From Mycolicibacterium thermoresistibile (GTDB taxonomy: Bacteria; Actinomycetota; Actinomycetes; Mycobacteriales; Mycobacteriaceae), in NCBI RefSeq assembly GCF_900187065.1, contig NZ_LT906483.1, forward strand, positions 3,596,001 to 3,660,000: DNA of 64,000 nucleotides, given 5' to 3'. Positions 9,115-16,492 of the stretch are shown one piece after another. Each line of letters opens with the position of its first letter. Positions within the stretch are counted from its first letter, which is position 1. The notes under the pieces were generated by a model that was not told where the DNA came from, did not search any database, and saw only the letters and a program-made list of their open reading frames with translations. The position numbers were made by a program, and so were the translations under genes.

Positions 9115-10182
9115 TCAGCCGGACAGATAGCGCCGCAACACGTCGGTGACCGCGGTGATCGCGGTGACGTCGACGTGCTCGTCGGACTTGTGCGCCAGAT
9201 TGGGATCACCCGGCCCGTAGTTCACCGCCGGCACCCCGAGCGCGGCGAACCGGGCCACATCGGTCCAGCCGTACTTGGCGCGCACCTGTCCCCCGGCCGC
9301 GGCCACCAGCTGCGCGGCCGCGGGCTGCTGCAGTCCGGGCAGGGCGCCGCCGGCGGCGTCGGTCAGCTCCATCCGCACATCCAGACCGTCGAACACCTCG
9401 CGCACATGCCGCTCGGCCTGCTCGACGGTGCGGTCCGGGGCGAACCGGAAGTTCACCGTCACCGAGGCGGCGTCCGGGATGACGTTGCCGGCCACACCAC
9501 CGTCGATCCGCACCGCCGACAGGCCCTCGCGGTAGACGCAGCCGTCGATGTCCACCGACCGCGCCCGGTAATCGGAGAGCCGGTCCAGCACCGGCGCCAG
9601 TTTGTGGATCGCGTTGTCGCCCAACCAGGACCGTGCCGAATGTGCCCGGGTTCCGGTGGTGCTGATCACCATCCGCAGGGTGCCCTGACAGCCGGCCTCG
9701 ATGAATCCGCCGGACGGTTCGCCCAGGATCGCGACGTCGGCGCGCAGCCAGTCCGGCAGTTCCCGTTCGATGCGGCCCAGCCCGTTGGCGGCGGCCTCGA
9801 TCTCCTCGCAGTCGTACATCACCAAAGTGATGTCGTGCGCGGGTTCGGTGACGGTGGCGGCCAGATGCAGGAACACCGCGTCACCGGATTTCATGTCGGA
9901 GGTGCCGCAACCGTAGAGCAGATCGCCGACGCGCCGGCTGGGCAGGTTGTCGGCGGCCGGCACGGTGTCGGTGTGACCGGCGAGCAGCACCCGGGTGGGC
10001 CGGCCGTGGTTCGTACGGGCCAGCACCGCGTTGCCGTTGCGGATCACCTCGAAGCCGCGAGTCTGCTCGCGCAGCGCGGTCTCGATCTCGTCGGCGATGC
10101 GCTGCTCATGCCGCGATTCGCTGGGGATGTCGACCAGCGCCGCGGTCAGCGCGATCGGGTCGCCGTGCAGGTCCAGGGCCAC
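9115..10182 (-). CDS. dapE: Succinyl-diaminopimelate desuccinylase
   Basis: Hydrolyses N-succinyl-LL-diaminopimelate to LL-diaminopimelate and succinate in lysine and peptidoglycan precursor synthesis. An M20 metallopeptidase of 355 residues with the di-zinc ligands in AGHTDTVP and [10 protein letters not shown], the catalytic acidic pair in [12 protein letters not shown], and later metal-site residues including the His in HKSDEH. The GTG at 10182 gives the N-terminus expected for mycobacterial DapE (ALDLHGDP) and the right length; a long upstream open frame is ignored. It diverges from dapD, the gene for the succinylase two steps earlier, with only 34 bp between the starts, so the promoters must overlap coding sequence or be very compact. 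dapC, the step between them, is in the same window. Confidence 0.95.
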   Translation of the reverse strand: MALDLHGDPIALTAALVDIPSESRHEQRIADEIETALREQTRGFEVIRNGNAVLARTNHGRPTRVLLAGHTDTVPAADNLPSRRVGDLLYGCGTSDMKSGDAVFLHLAATVTEPAHDITLVMYDCEEIEAAANGLGRIERELPDWLRADVAILGEPSGGFIEAGCQGTLRMVISTTGTRAHSARSWLGDNAIHKLAPVLDRLSDYRARSVDIDGCVYREGLSAVRIDGGVAGNVIPDAASVTVNFRFAPDRTVEQAERHVREVFDGLDVRMELTDAAGGALPGLQQPAAAQLVAAAGGQVRAKYGWTDVARFAALGVPAVNYGPGDPNLAHKSDEHVDVTAITAVTDVLRRYLSG

Positions 10183-10216
10183 AGCTGACCAGGCTAGTCC
10201 AGTAGCCTCTGAGGGC

Positions 10217-11173
10217 GTGACGTCTGCTGCAGGAATCGGCCTGGCGACCATCGCCGCCGATGGAACGGTTCTGGACACCTGGTTTCCCGCGCCCGAGCTG
10301 GGCGCCGCGACCGCTGAGGGCGGAGCAGCCGGCACCACCCGGCTGTCGGGCGCCGACGCGCCCGCCGAGCTCGCCGCGCTGACCGGCCGCGACGACGACC
10401 GCGGGGTGGAGACCGTGGTGGTGCGCACCATGATCGCCTCGCTGGACGACAAGCCCGCCGACGCCCACGACGCCTACCTGCGGTTGCATCTGCTGTCACA
10501 CCGGCTGATCAAGCCGCACGGCGCCAACATGGACGGCATCTTCGGGGTGCTGGCCAATGTGGTGTGGACCAACCACGGGCCGTGCGCGGTGGAGGGCTTC
10601 GAGACGGTGCGGGCGCGGCTGCGCCGCCGCGGCCCGGTGACCGTCTACGGCGTCGACAAGTTCCCGCGGATGGTCGACTACGTCACCCCGACCGGGGTGC
10701 GCATCGCCGACGCGGACCGGGTGCGGCTGGGGGCGCATCTGGCGCCGGGCACCACGGTGATGCACGAGGGCTTCGTCAACTTCAACGCCGGCACGCTGGG
10801 CACCTCGATGGTGGAGGGCCGCATCTCCGCGGGGGTGGTCGTCGACGACGGGTCCGACCTCGGTGGCGGGGCGTCGATCATGGGCACGCTGTCCGGCGGC
10901 GGCAAGGAGGTCATCTCGGTGGGCAAGCGCTGCCTGCTGGGCGCCAACTCCGGGCTGGGCATCTCGCTGGGCGACGACTGCGTCGTCGAGGCCGGGTTGT
11001 ACGTGACGGCGGGCACCAAGGTGACCACCGCCGACGGGAAGACGGTCAAGGCGCGCGAGCTGTCCGGCGCCGACAACCTGTTGTTCCGGCGTAATTCGGT
11101 CACCGGCGCGGTCGAGGTGGTCAAGCGCGACGGCACCGGCATCACACTCAACGAGGCGCTGCACGCCAACTAG
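10217..11173 (+). CDS. dapD: Tetrahydrodipicolinate N-succinyltransferase
   Basis: Transfers succinyl from succinyl-CoA to tetrahydrodipicolinate. 318 residues, very close to mycobacterial DapD throughout: N-terminal [20 protein letters not shown], then [14 protein letters not shown] and the left-handed beta-helix region with [28 protein letters not shown] and [14 protein letters not shown]. Starts with GTG at 10217, preceded by GAGGGC. The upstream frame stays open into dapE but has no family resemblance. With dapE (divergent, adjacent) and dapC (10 kb away) it supplies the succinylase branch of diaminopimelate synthesis. Confidence 0.96.
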   Translation: MTSAAGIGLATIAADGTVLDTWFPAPELGAATAEGGAAGTTRLSGADAPAELAALTGRDDDRGVETVVVRTMIASLDDKPADAHDAYLRLHLLSHRLIKPHGANMDGIFGVLANVVWTNHGPCAVEGFETVRARLRRRGPVTVYGVDKFPRMVDYVTPTGVRIADADRVRLGAHLAPGTTVMHEGFVNFNAGTLGTSMVEGRISAGVVVDDGSDLGGGASIMGTLSGGGKEVISVGKRCLLGANSGLGISLGDDCVVEAGLYVTAGTKVTTADGKTVKARELSGADNLLFRRNSVTGAVEVVKRDGTGITLNEALHAN

Positions 11174-11187
11174 CCCGCCCCCGTCCC

Positions 11188-11247
11188 GCGAGCGCCCGTG
11201 TCTGCACGGCGACACGCCGTCACGGGCGTGCATGTGCGGACGCTCGC
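11188..11247. repeat. Uninterrupted palindromic intergenic repeat (IS110 target type)
   Basis: Outer arms GCGAGCG (11188-11194) and CGCTCGC (11241-11247) enclose inner arms CCCGTG and CACGGG, so it can form a long hairpin just after the dapD stop. It is the intact form of the repeat interrupted by both IS110 copies: the segment GAGCGCCC-GT-GTCTGCAC at 11190-11207 is the site at which they inserted. Related sequence flanks copy 1 (11665-11712 and 13357-13366) and copy 2 (49102-49150 and 50795-50803). It may also act as a transcription terminator for dapD. Confidence 0.75.
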
Positions 11248-11284
11248 CGATGGTGAGCGCGACGAAACTGCACAGGCCTGCGGG

Positions 11285-11631
11285 TCACCCGGAAGCGAGA
11301 ACGCAGAATTCGTTGCCCTCGGGATCGGCGAGCACCACCCAGGTCTGCTCCCCCTGGCCGATGTCCACCCGGCGTGCGCCGAGCGCGATCAACCGTCGAC
11401 TTCGGCCTGCTGATCGTCGGGGGTGAAGTCGAAGTGGATCCGGTTCTTGACGACCTTGTCGTCGGGCACCCCGAGGAACAGCCAGTTCGGGCCGGCGCCC
11501 GGCGGGGCAGGCAACACCACGTCGCCGTCCTCGTCGACCTGCTGTCGCCAGCCCAGCGCCGCCGCCCACCATCCGCCCAGGGCGGTGGCATCGTGCGCAT
11601 CGATGCAGATCTCGGTGAAGATCAGGCTCAT
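11285..11631 (-). pseudogene. VOC (glyoxalase-like) gene broken by a one-base deletion
   Basis: Read from the ATG at 11631, frame 1 gives a VOC-superfamily start (MSLIFTEICIDAHD, then GWWAAALGW and NRIHFDFTPDDQQAEVD) and then stops at about 11389. The adjacent frame continues with the expected family ending (RLIALGARRVDIGQGEQ, VVLADPEGNEFCVLA) to a stop at 11285. Restoring one G near 11395 on the plus strand (a C on the coding strand) rejoins the two halves into a protein of about 115 residues. VOC proteins bind metals or small toxic compounds; the ligand here is unknown. IS110 copy 1 lies 82 bp upstream of its start and may have cut it from its promoter. A sequencing error is the alternative explanation. 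Confidence 0.75.
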
Positions 11632-11712
11632 CCCGACGCCCCTTTCGTCGCGCTCGCGGCCGGTGAGTGTCCGCGAATGTACGCCCGTGGCGGCGTGTCG
11701 GTGTGCAGACAC

Positions 11713-11920
11713 CTTCGTAAGTGGTTTTTGTCAAGGGGTTGGGGGGCTCTGCCCGGTCCTCGTCTCTACGTAGTCATCAAACGGGTTTGGTACCCAACTG
11801 CGTGCAACCGAGTTCGGTGAGGACGGGCGGGGCCTGCTCATGGTGTCTGGCGAGGTCACCAAGTGGTGCCTCAGGGGCGCTTGGAGCTTGGCCCCAACCG
11901 TGGTTATTCGAGTGGCTTGG
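11713..11920 (-). ncRNA. Predicted IS110 bridge RNA region (copy 1)
   Basis: Non-coding end of the element downstream of the transposase. On the minus strand it folds into two stem-loops. The first has an outer stem GGGGCC/GGCCCC (11890-11895 with 11829-11834), an apical hairpin at 11852-11872, and an open internal loop between them. One strand of that loop contains AGCGCCC (complement of 11875-11881) and the other CAGACAC (complement of 11843-11849). These are the left and right target guides expected for the actual insertion site GAGCGCCC-GT-GTCTGCAC. The second stem (GCCCGTCCTC, 11819-11828, with GAGGACCGGGC, 11751-11761) would be the donor loop. It contains ACTAC, complementary to the element end GTAGT, and a weaker match for the other donor half. 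Expression is inferred. Confidence 0.68.
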
Positions 11921-13258
11921 TTAAGCGGCCACGGGCATCACCTGCGCGGCGGCGATGGCGCCATCCCAGCGCACCCGCTGGGTGACCACGACATGCAGCC
12001 AACGCAGCAACGCCGCAGCGATCGCTGCTCGGGCCTGGCCGTCGGTGAGCTTGTTGTCGTCGCGGGTCGTCAGATACCGGTAGCGAGCGAGCATCACCGG
12101 ATTATGTTGAAGGGCACCCCATGTCGCGCGCCAGGCGGCCAGCCGCAGCCGGGGTCGGCCACGCCGGGAGATCCGCGCTCGGCCGTTGAAGGTGCCGCTG
12201 GCGTTGTCGCGTGGGCACAGCCCGGCATGTTTGACCAGCGCGCGAGGGCTGTCAAAACGGGTGGGATCGCCGGTTTCGGCCAACATCGCCGCCGCTCCCA
12301 CCGCCGAGACTCCGGGGATGCTGGTGACCAACTCGGTCAGCTCGAGTTCGTCGAGCACCTCAACCATGCGGGCTTCCACCTCGGCCAGCCGGATGCTGGC
12401 CGCGCGCCAATCAGAAAGCACCCAGCGGGCCCGCTCCAGTACACCGCGGCGTTGGACCATCACCCCGGCCGGGTCGACCAGCGCGACGAAGACCGCCTCG
12501 ATGATGGCCCGACGCCGCCGCTGACCACCCCAACGGCCCAGCTCGCGAACCACCGCGGCCTCAAACCGTGCCAGCCCACGTCCCTTGAGCCGTTCCGGGC
12601 GGCCGTCACAGCGGTCGAGCACCACCGCCACAGCCGCACACCAGTTGCTCGAACCGAAGGGATCCGCCGCCGCCTCCAGCACCCCCGGCCAGACGCACTC
12701 CAGCAGGTCGCGCAGCTGTTGCACACACGCAGTGGCCTCGGTGACCAGCCGCTCACGGCGCGCTCCCAGCTGGCGCAGCCGCGCCCACGTCTCCTCAGCA
12801 CGCTCGGGGCGGTAACAATGCAGCTGGGCCACCAGCCGCGCGATCAACATCGCATCCTTGTCATCGCTTTTGTCACGGGTGTAGTCCTCAGCTTCACGTG
12901 CCCGACCCACCAACATCGGGTTCACACACATCAACGTCATATCGCGTTGAGTGGCAAGCTGATTGAGCACCATCCAGCGATGCCCGGTCGGCTCACACCC
13001 CACCGTCACACCACAGAACCCATGCTTGTGCGCCACGCGCTGCGCCCACTCCAGCACAGGACCCAATTCCCACGCCCGAGCCTTCACCGTCTTGCGGGCC
13101 AGCACCTGCGAATCGTGATCACACACCACCACCGCCTGCTTCTTATCCGCCAGATCAATACCGACGATCACATGATCGGCCGGCACCAGCCGCCGCAGCT
13201 CGGCCAACTTGGCATTACGGCGCTTGTCACCACGCGACAGACCACTACCCTTGGACAC
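11921..13258 (-). CDS. IS110-family DEDD transposase (copy 1)
   Basis: The 445-residue recombinase has an N-terminal RuvC-like DEDD domain beginning HVIVGIDLADKKQAVVV, with later acidic positions in RDKSDDKDAMLIARL. The C-terminal Transposase_20 domain starts at LVTSIPGVSAVGAAAMLAE, with the GLCPRDNASGTF and RGRPRLRLAAW segments, and carries the Ser used for strand exchange in this family. I chose the GTG at 13258 because GGAGGAGGG sits 4 bp upstream; in copy 1 the frame remains open to 13342 and in copy 2 it runs out of the element, so the longer starts are not credible. It should act with the RNA predicted from the 208-nt downstream end. Identical protein to copy 2. Confidence 0.93.
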   Translation of the reverse strand: MSKGSGLSRGDKRRNAKLAELRRLVPADHVIVGIDLADKKQAVVVCDHDSQVLARKTVKARAWELGPVLEWAQRVAHKHGFCGVTVGCEPTGHRWMVLNQLATQRDMTLMCVNPMLVGRAREAEDYTRDKSDDKDAMLIARLVAQLHCYRPERAEETWARLRQLGARRERLVTEATACVQQLRDLLECVWPGVLEAAADPFGSSNWCAAVAVVLDRCDGRPERLKGRGLARFEAAVVRELGRWGGQRRRRAIIEAVFVALVDPAGVMVQRRGVLERARWVLSDWRAASIRLAEVEARMVEVLDELELTELVTSIPGVSAVGAAAMLAETGDPTRFDSPRALVKHAGLCPRDNASGTFNGRARISRRGRPRLRLAAWRATWGALQHNPVMLARYRYLTTRDDNKLTDGQARAAIAAALLRWLHVVVTQRVRWDGAIAAAQVMPVAA

Positions 13259-13377
13259 GACGCCCTCCTCCATGTCATTGGGACTCGAACCCGTCAACGA
13301 CATCAGGAGGGCGTCGCCACTTTCATCACCAACACGCCGCATAGCTCTCTTACTACGGGCGCTCGCGGCAGTGTGAG

Positions 13378-14771
13378 TCAGCGCAGCTGTTTCTTGAGCA
13401 CCTTTCCCATCGCGTTACGGGGCAGGCTGTCCACCACCCGCACCTCGCGCGGCCGTTTGTGCACCGAGAGTTGCTGGGCCACATACTCGATCAGCTCATC
13501 CGGCTCGGCGTCACCGACGATGAACGCGACGATGCGCTGCCCCAGGTCGTCGTCGGGCAGGCCGACCACCGCGGCCTCGGCCACGCCGGGATGCCCGAGC
13601 AGCGCCGCCTCCACCTCCCCGGCGCCCACCCGGTAGCCGCCGGTCTTGATCAGGTCCACCGATTCCCGCCCGACGATGCGATGCATGCCGGTGTCGTCGA
13701 TGACCGCGACGTCGCCGGTGCGGTACCAGCCGTCGTCGAACGCCTCGGCGGTGGCGTCCGGCCGGTGAGATAGCCGTCGAACACCATCGGACCGCACACC
13801 TGCAGCCGGCCGATGGTCTCGCCGTCGTGCGGCGTCTCGGCCCCGTCCTCGTCGAGCAGCCGGGTCTGCACCCCGGCCAGCGGCAGACCCACCCAGCCGG
13901 CCCGGCGTTCCCCGTCGACGCGGGTGCTCAGCGTGATCAGCGATTCGGTGCTGCCGTACCGTTCCACCGCCCGGTGCCCGGTCAGCTCTGCCAACCGGTC
14001 GAACACCGGCACCGGCAACGGCGCGCTGCCCGACACCAGCAGCCGCGCGGCCGACAGCGCCCGCGCCGCCGACGGGTCCTTGACCACACGCGACCACACC
14101 GTGGGCACCCCGAAGTACAGCGAGCCGCCGGCCGCCGCATAGGCCTCCGGGGTGGGCCGGCCGGTGTGGACGAACCGGTTGCCGATCCGCAGCGACCCCA
14201 GCAGACCCAGCACCAGCCCGTGCACGTGGAACAGCGGCAGCCCGTGCACCAGGGTGTCGTCCGGACTCCACTGCCAGGCCTCGGCGAGCGCGTCGATGTC
14301 GGCGGCGATCGCGGCCCGGCTGATCGGCACCCCCTTGGGCGGGCCGGTGGTTCCGGAGGTGTACATGATCAGCGCGGTGGACTCCGGCGCGGGCTCCGGA
14401 TAGCGGTGCCAGGACCGGGCGTGCAGCCGCACCGGCACCACCGGCAGGCCCTCGGTGTCGGCGGGGCTCTCCCCCAGCCAGGCCACCGCACCGGAGTCGG
14501 TGAGGATGTGACGGCGTTCGGCGACGCCGACGTCGGCGGGCACCGGCACCACCGGGACACCGGCGATCAGGCATCCGGTGACCGCCAGCACCGTGGTCGC
14601 CGTCGGGGTGGCCAGTACCGCCACCCGTGGGGCGCCGGCGATGCGTTCGGCCACCGAGGTGGCGGCGCCGACGAGGTCGCTGCGGCTGAACACCGTGTCG
14701 TCGATCCGGACCGCGTCGGCGATGTCGGCGCCGCGGGCCACCGCGGCGGGGTTCAGGGAAGCCAGCAACAC
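13378..14771 (-). pseudogene. fadD36: Acyl-CoA synthetase FadD36, frameshifted
   Basis: An ANL-family ligase very similar to Rv1193. From the GTG at 14771 (LLASLNPAAVARGADIAD) the frame runs through the AMP-binding signature MYTSGTTGPPKG and ERYGSTESLITLS to FDGYLTG near 13770. The conserved remainder then continues in another frame as RPDATAEAFDDGWYRTGDVA through GRESVDLIKTGGYRVGAGE to the C-terminal catalytic lysine in MGKVLKKQLR, stop at 13378. One missing G on the plus strand near 13764 explains it; with it restored the product would be about 464 residues. All catalytic motifs survive in one frame or the other, so the lesion is either very recent or a sequencing error. The IS110 copy ends 21 bp past its stop and does not touch it. 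Confidence 0.85.
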
Positions 14772-14805
14772 GCCCGAGAGGCTACTCGGCGGGGATACTG
14801 GCCGG

Positions 14806-15357
14806 GTGACCGACATCCGACAGGTGGGCTCGCGGCAGGTGTACGCCAACAGGTGGATGACGCTGCGCGAAGACGACATCCGCCTGCGCGACGGGCGGTC
14901 CGGCGTCTACGCGGTGGTGGACAAACCCGACTACGCGCTGGTGATCGCCCGCGACCGGGACCGGTTCCGGCTGGTCGAGCAGTACCGCTATCCGATCGGT
15001 CTGCGCCGCTGGGAGTTTCCGCAGGGCACCGCACCGGATCTGGCGGATCTGGAACCGGAGGCGCTGGCCGCCCGGGAGTTGCGCGAGGAGACCGGGTTGC
15101 GGGCCGGTCGGCTGCGACGGCTCGGTCAGCTCGACGTCGCGCCGGGGATGAGTAGTCAACGCGGCTGGGTGTTCCTGGCCACCGATCTCACCGAGGGTGA
15201 GCACGATCGCGAACCCGAGGAGCAGGACATGCACAGCGCCTGGTTCGAGCGGTCCGAGGTGGAGGCGATGATCCGGTCCGGGCAGATCACCGATGCCCAG
15301 TCGATCGCCGCGTGGACGCTGTTCCTGCTGCACGAGCGCACCGCACCGCTATATTGA
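14806..15357 (+). CDS. Nudix hydrolase
   Basis: The 183-residue protein hydrolyses a nucleoside diphosphate linked to another group, of ADP-ribose pyrophosphatase or NDP-sugar type. The Nudix box spans GTAPDLADLEPEALAARELREETGL, here split as the Gly-containing GTAPDLADLE and EALAARELREETGLRAG, with the REEEx-type metal-binding glutamates in RELREETG near residue 90. WEFPQG precedes it, as in the ADP-ribose subgroup. The GTG at 14806 was chosen because it begins the homologous region and follows the divergent fadD36 start by 34 bp. It is followed closely by the peptidase gene and the two could be co-transcribed. The natural substrate is not evident. Confidence 0.85.
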   Translation: MTDIRQVGSRQVYANRWMTLREDDIRLRDGRSGVYAVVDKPDYALVIARDRDRFRLVEQYRYPIGLRRWEFPQGTAPDLADLEPEALAARELREETGLRAGRLRRLGQLDVAPGMSSQRGWVFLATDLTEGEHDREPEEQDMHSAWFERSEVEAMIRSGQITDAQSIAAWTLFLLHERTAPLY

Positions 15358-15391
15358 CCACCACGATAATTCATCGCGGAGGAGGAGCGGC

Positions 15392-16492
15392 GTGGCACGA
15401 GCCCGCGACTACGGCGCCACCATCGGCGTCCTGCCCACCGGACCGAACAATGCGATCACCGACGTCGCCGGGGTGCGGGTCGGCCACACCACGCTGATCG
15501 AAGGGTCCGGGCCGCGTGTCACCGGGCAGGGCCCGGTGCGCACCGGCGTCACCGTGGTCATCCCCCGCGACGAGCCGTGGAACCATCCGCTGTTCGCCGC
15601 GGCGCACCGACTCAACGGCAACGGCGAACTGACCGGGCAGCACTGGGTCGAGGAATCCGGGCAACTCACCAGCTACATCGGGCTCACCAACACCCACAGC
15701 GTCGGCGTGGTCCGCGACGCGCTGATCGCCCACGAGAAGAACGCGCGCGGCGCCGACGAGTTCTTCTTCGCGCTGCCCGTGGTCGGGGAGACCTGCGACG
15801 GAATCCTCAACGACATCAACGGTTTCCACGTCAAGCCCGAGCATGTGGCCGCGGCCATCGACGCCGCGGCCGACGGTCCGGTGCCCGAGGGCGCGGTCGG
15901 CGGCGGCACCGGCATGATCGCCCACGGCTACAAGGGCGGCATCGGGACGTCGTCGCGGGTGGTCGGCGACTACACCGTCGGCGTGCTGGTGCAGGCGAAC
16001 CACGGTGCGCGGGAACGGTTGACGATCGACGGGGTTCCCGTCGGCCGGCTGTTGCCCGAACCGCCGTCCCCGGCGGCGATGCCGGGCCGTCCGCCGGAGG
16101 GCACCGGATCGATCATCGTGCTGGTGGCCACCGACGCGCCGTTGATTCCGACGCAGTGCGCCCGGCTCGCCCAACGCAGCGCGCTCGGCATCGCCCGTAC
16201 CGGCGGGGCCGGTGAGAACGGCAGCGGCGACATGGCCTTCTGCTTCACCACCGGCAACACATTCGCCGGCGACTTCGCCGCCACCGCCGGCCCGGACGTC
16301 GTCGAGGTCCGGATGCTCGCCAACCGGCTGATCGACCGGCTGTTCTACGCCGCCATCGAGGCGACCGAGGAGGCGATCGTCAACGCGCTGTTCGCGGCCG
16401 AGACGATGGAAGGCCCCGAGGGCCTGGTGGTGACGGCGTTGCCGCGGGAACAGACCGCCGAGCTCCTCCGCCGATACCGGCAACTCAGGTGA
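15392..16492 (+). CDS. S58-family peptidase (DmpA/P1 aminopeptidase type)
   Basis: A self-processing N-terminal nucleophile hydrolase of 366 residues. The autocleavage site G|S lies in GAGENGSGDMAFCF near residue 272, which would free the catalytic Ser of the beta chain. Upstream are the family segments NAITDVAGVRVGHTTL near the N-terminus, YIGLTNTHSVGVVRD, and GAVGGGTGMIAHGYKGGIG. DmpA homologues act as L-aminopeptidase/D-esterases or beta-peptidyl aminopeptidases. The GTG at 15392 has GGAGGAGG just upstream, which decides the start over earlier in-frame codons. It lies 34 bp after the Nudix gene on the same strand and converges on the phosphatase gene with an 8-bp overlap. No signal peptide, so probably cytoplasmic. 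Confidence 0.9.
   Translation: MARARDYGATIGVLPTGPNNAITDVAGVRVGHTTLIEGSGPRVTGQGPVRTGVTVVIPRDEPWNHPLFAAAHRLNGNGELTGQHWVEESGQLTSYIGLTNTHSVGVVRDALIAHEKNARGADEFFFALPVVGETCDGILNDINGFHVKPEHVAAAIDAAADGPVPEGAVGGGTGMIAHGYKGGIGTSSRVVGDYTVGVLVQANHGARERLTIDGVPVGRLLPEPPSPAAMPGRPPEGTGSIIVLVATDAPLIPTQCARLAQRSALGIARTGGAGENGSGDMAFCFTTGNTFAGDFAATAGPDVVEVRMLANRLIDRLFYAAIEATEEAIVNALFAAETMEGPEGLVVTALPREQTAELLRRYRQLR

Larger units (their letters stand above)
11713..13356 (-). mobile_element. IS110-family insertion sequence, copy 1
   Basis: A 1,644-bp element defined by comparison with copy 2, which is the same length and orientation; the only internal difference I found is T at 12719 versus C at 50157. It holds one DEDD transposase read on the minus strand, 98 bp upstream of it and 208 bp of non-coding sequence downstream. 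There are no long terminal inverted repeats and no multi-base target duplication, only a shared AC (GT on the transposase strand) at both edges, as expected for IS110-type recombination. It is inserted inside a palindromic intergenic repeat between the VOC pseudogene and fadD36. The short sub-terminal match GTAAG at both ends is weak. Confidence 0.92.

Noticed and set aside
13259..13356. GGGTTCGAGTCCC, a tRNA T-arm-like sequence, on the minus strand upstream of both IS110 transposases
   Set aside because: No acceptor stem, anticodon arm or D-arm could be built around it, and it belongs to the mobile element.
11840..13636. A 598-codon plus-strand open frame across IS110 copy 1 (and its equivalent in copy 2)
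   Set aside because: It is the antisense of the transposase, of His/Arg/Gln-rich composition without family resemblance, an effect of high GC content.
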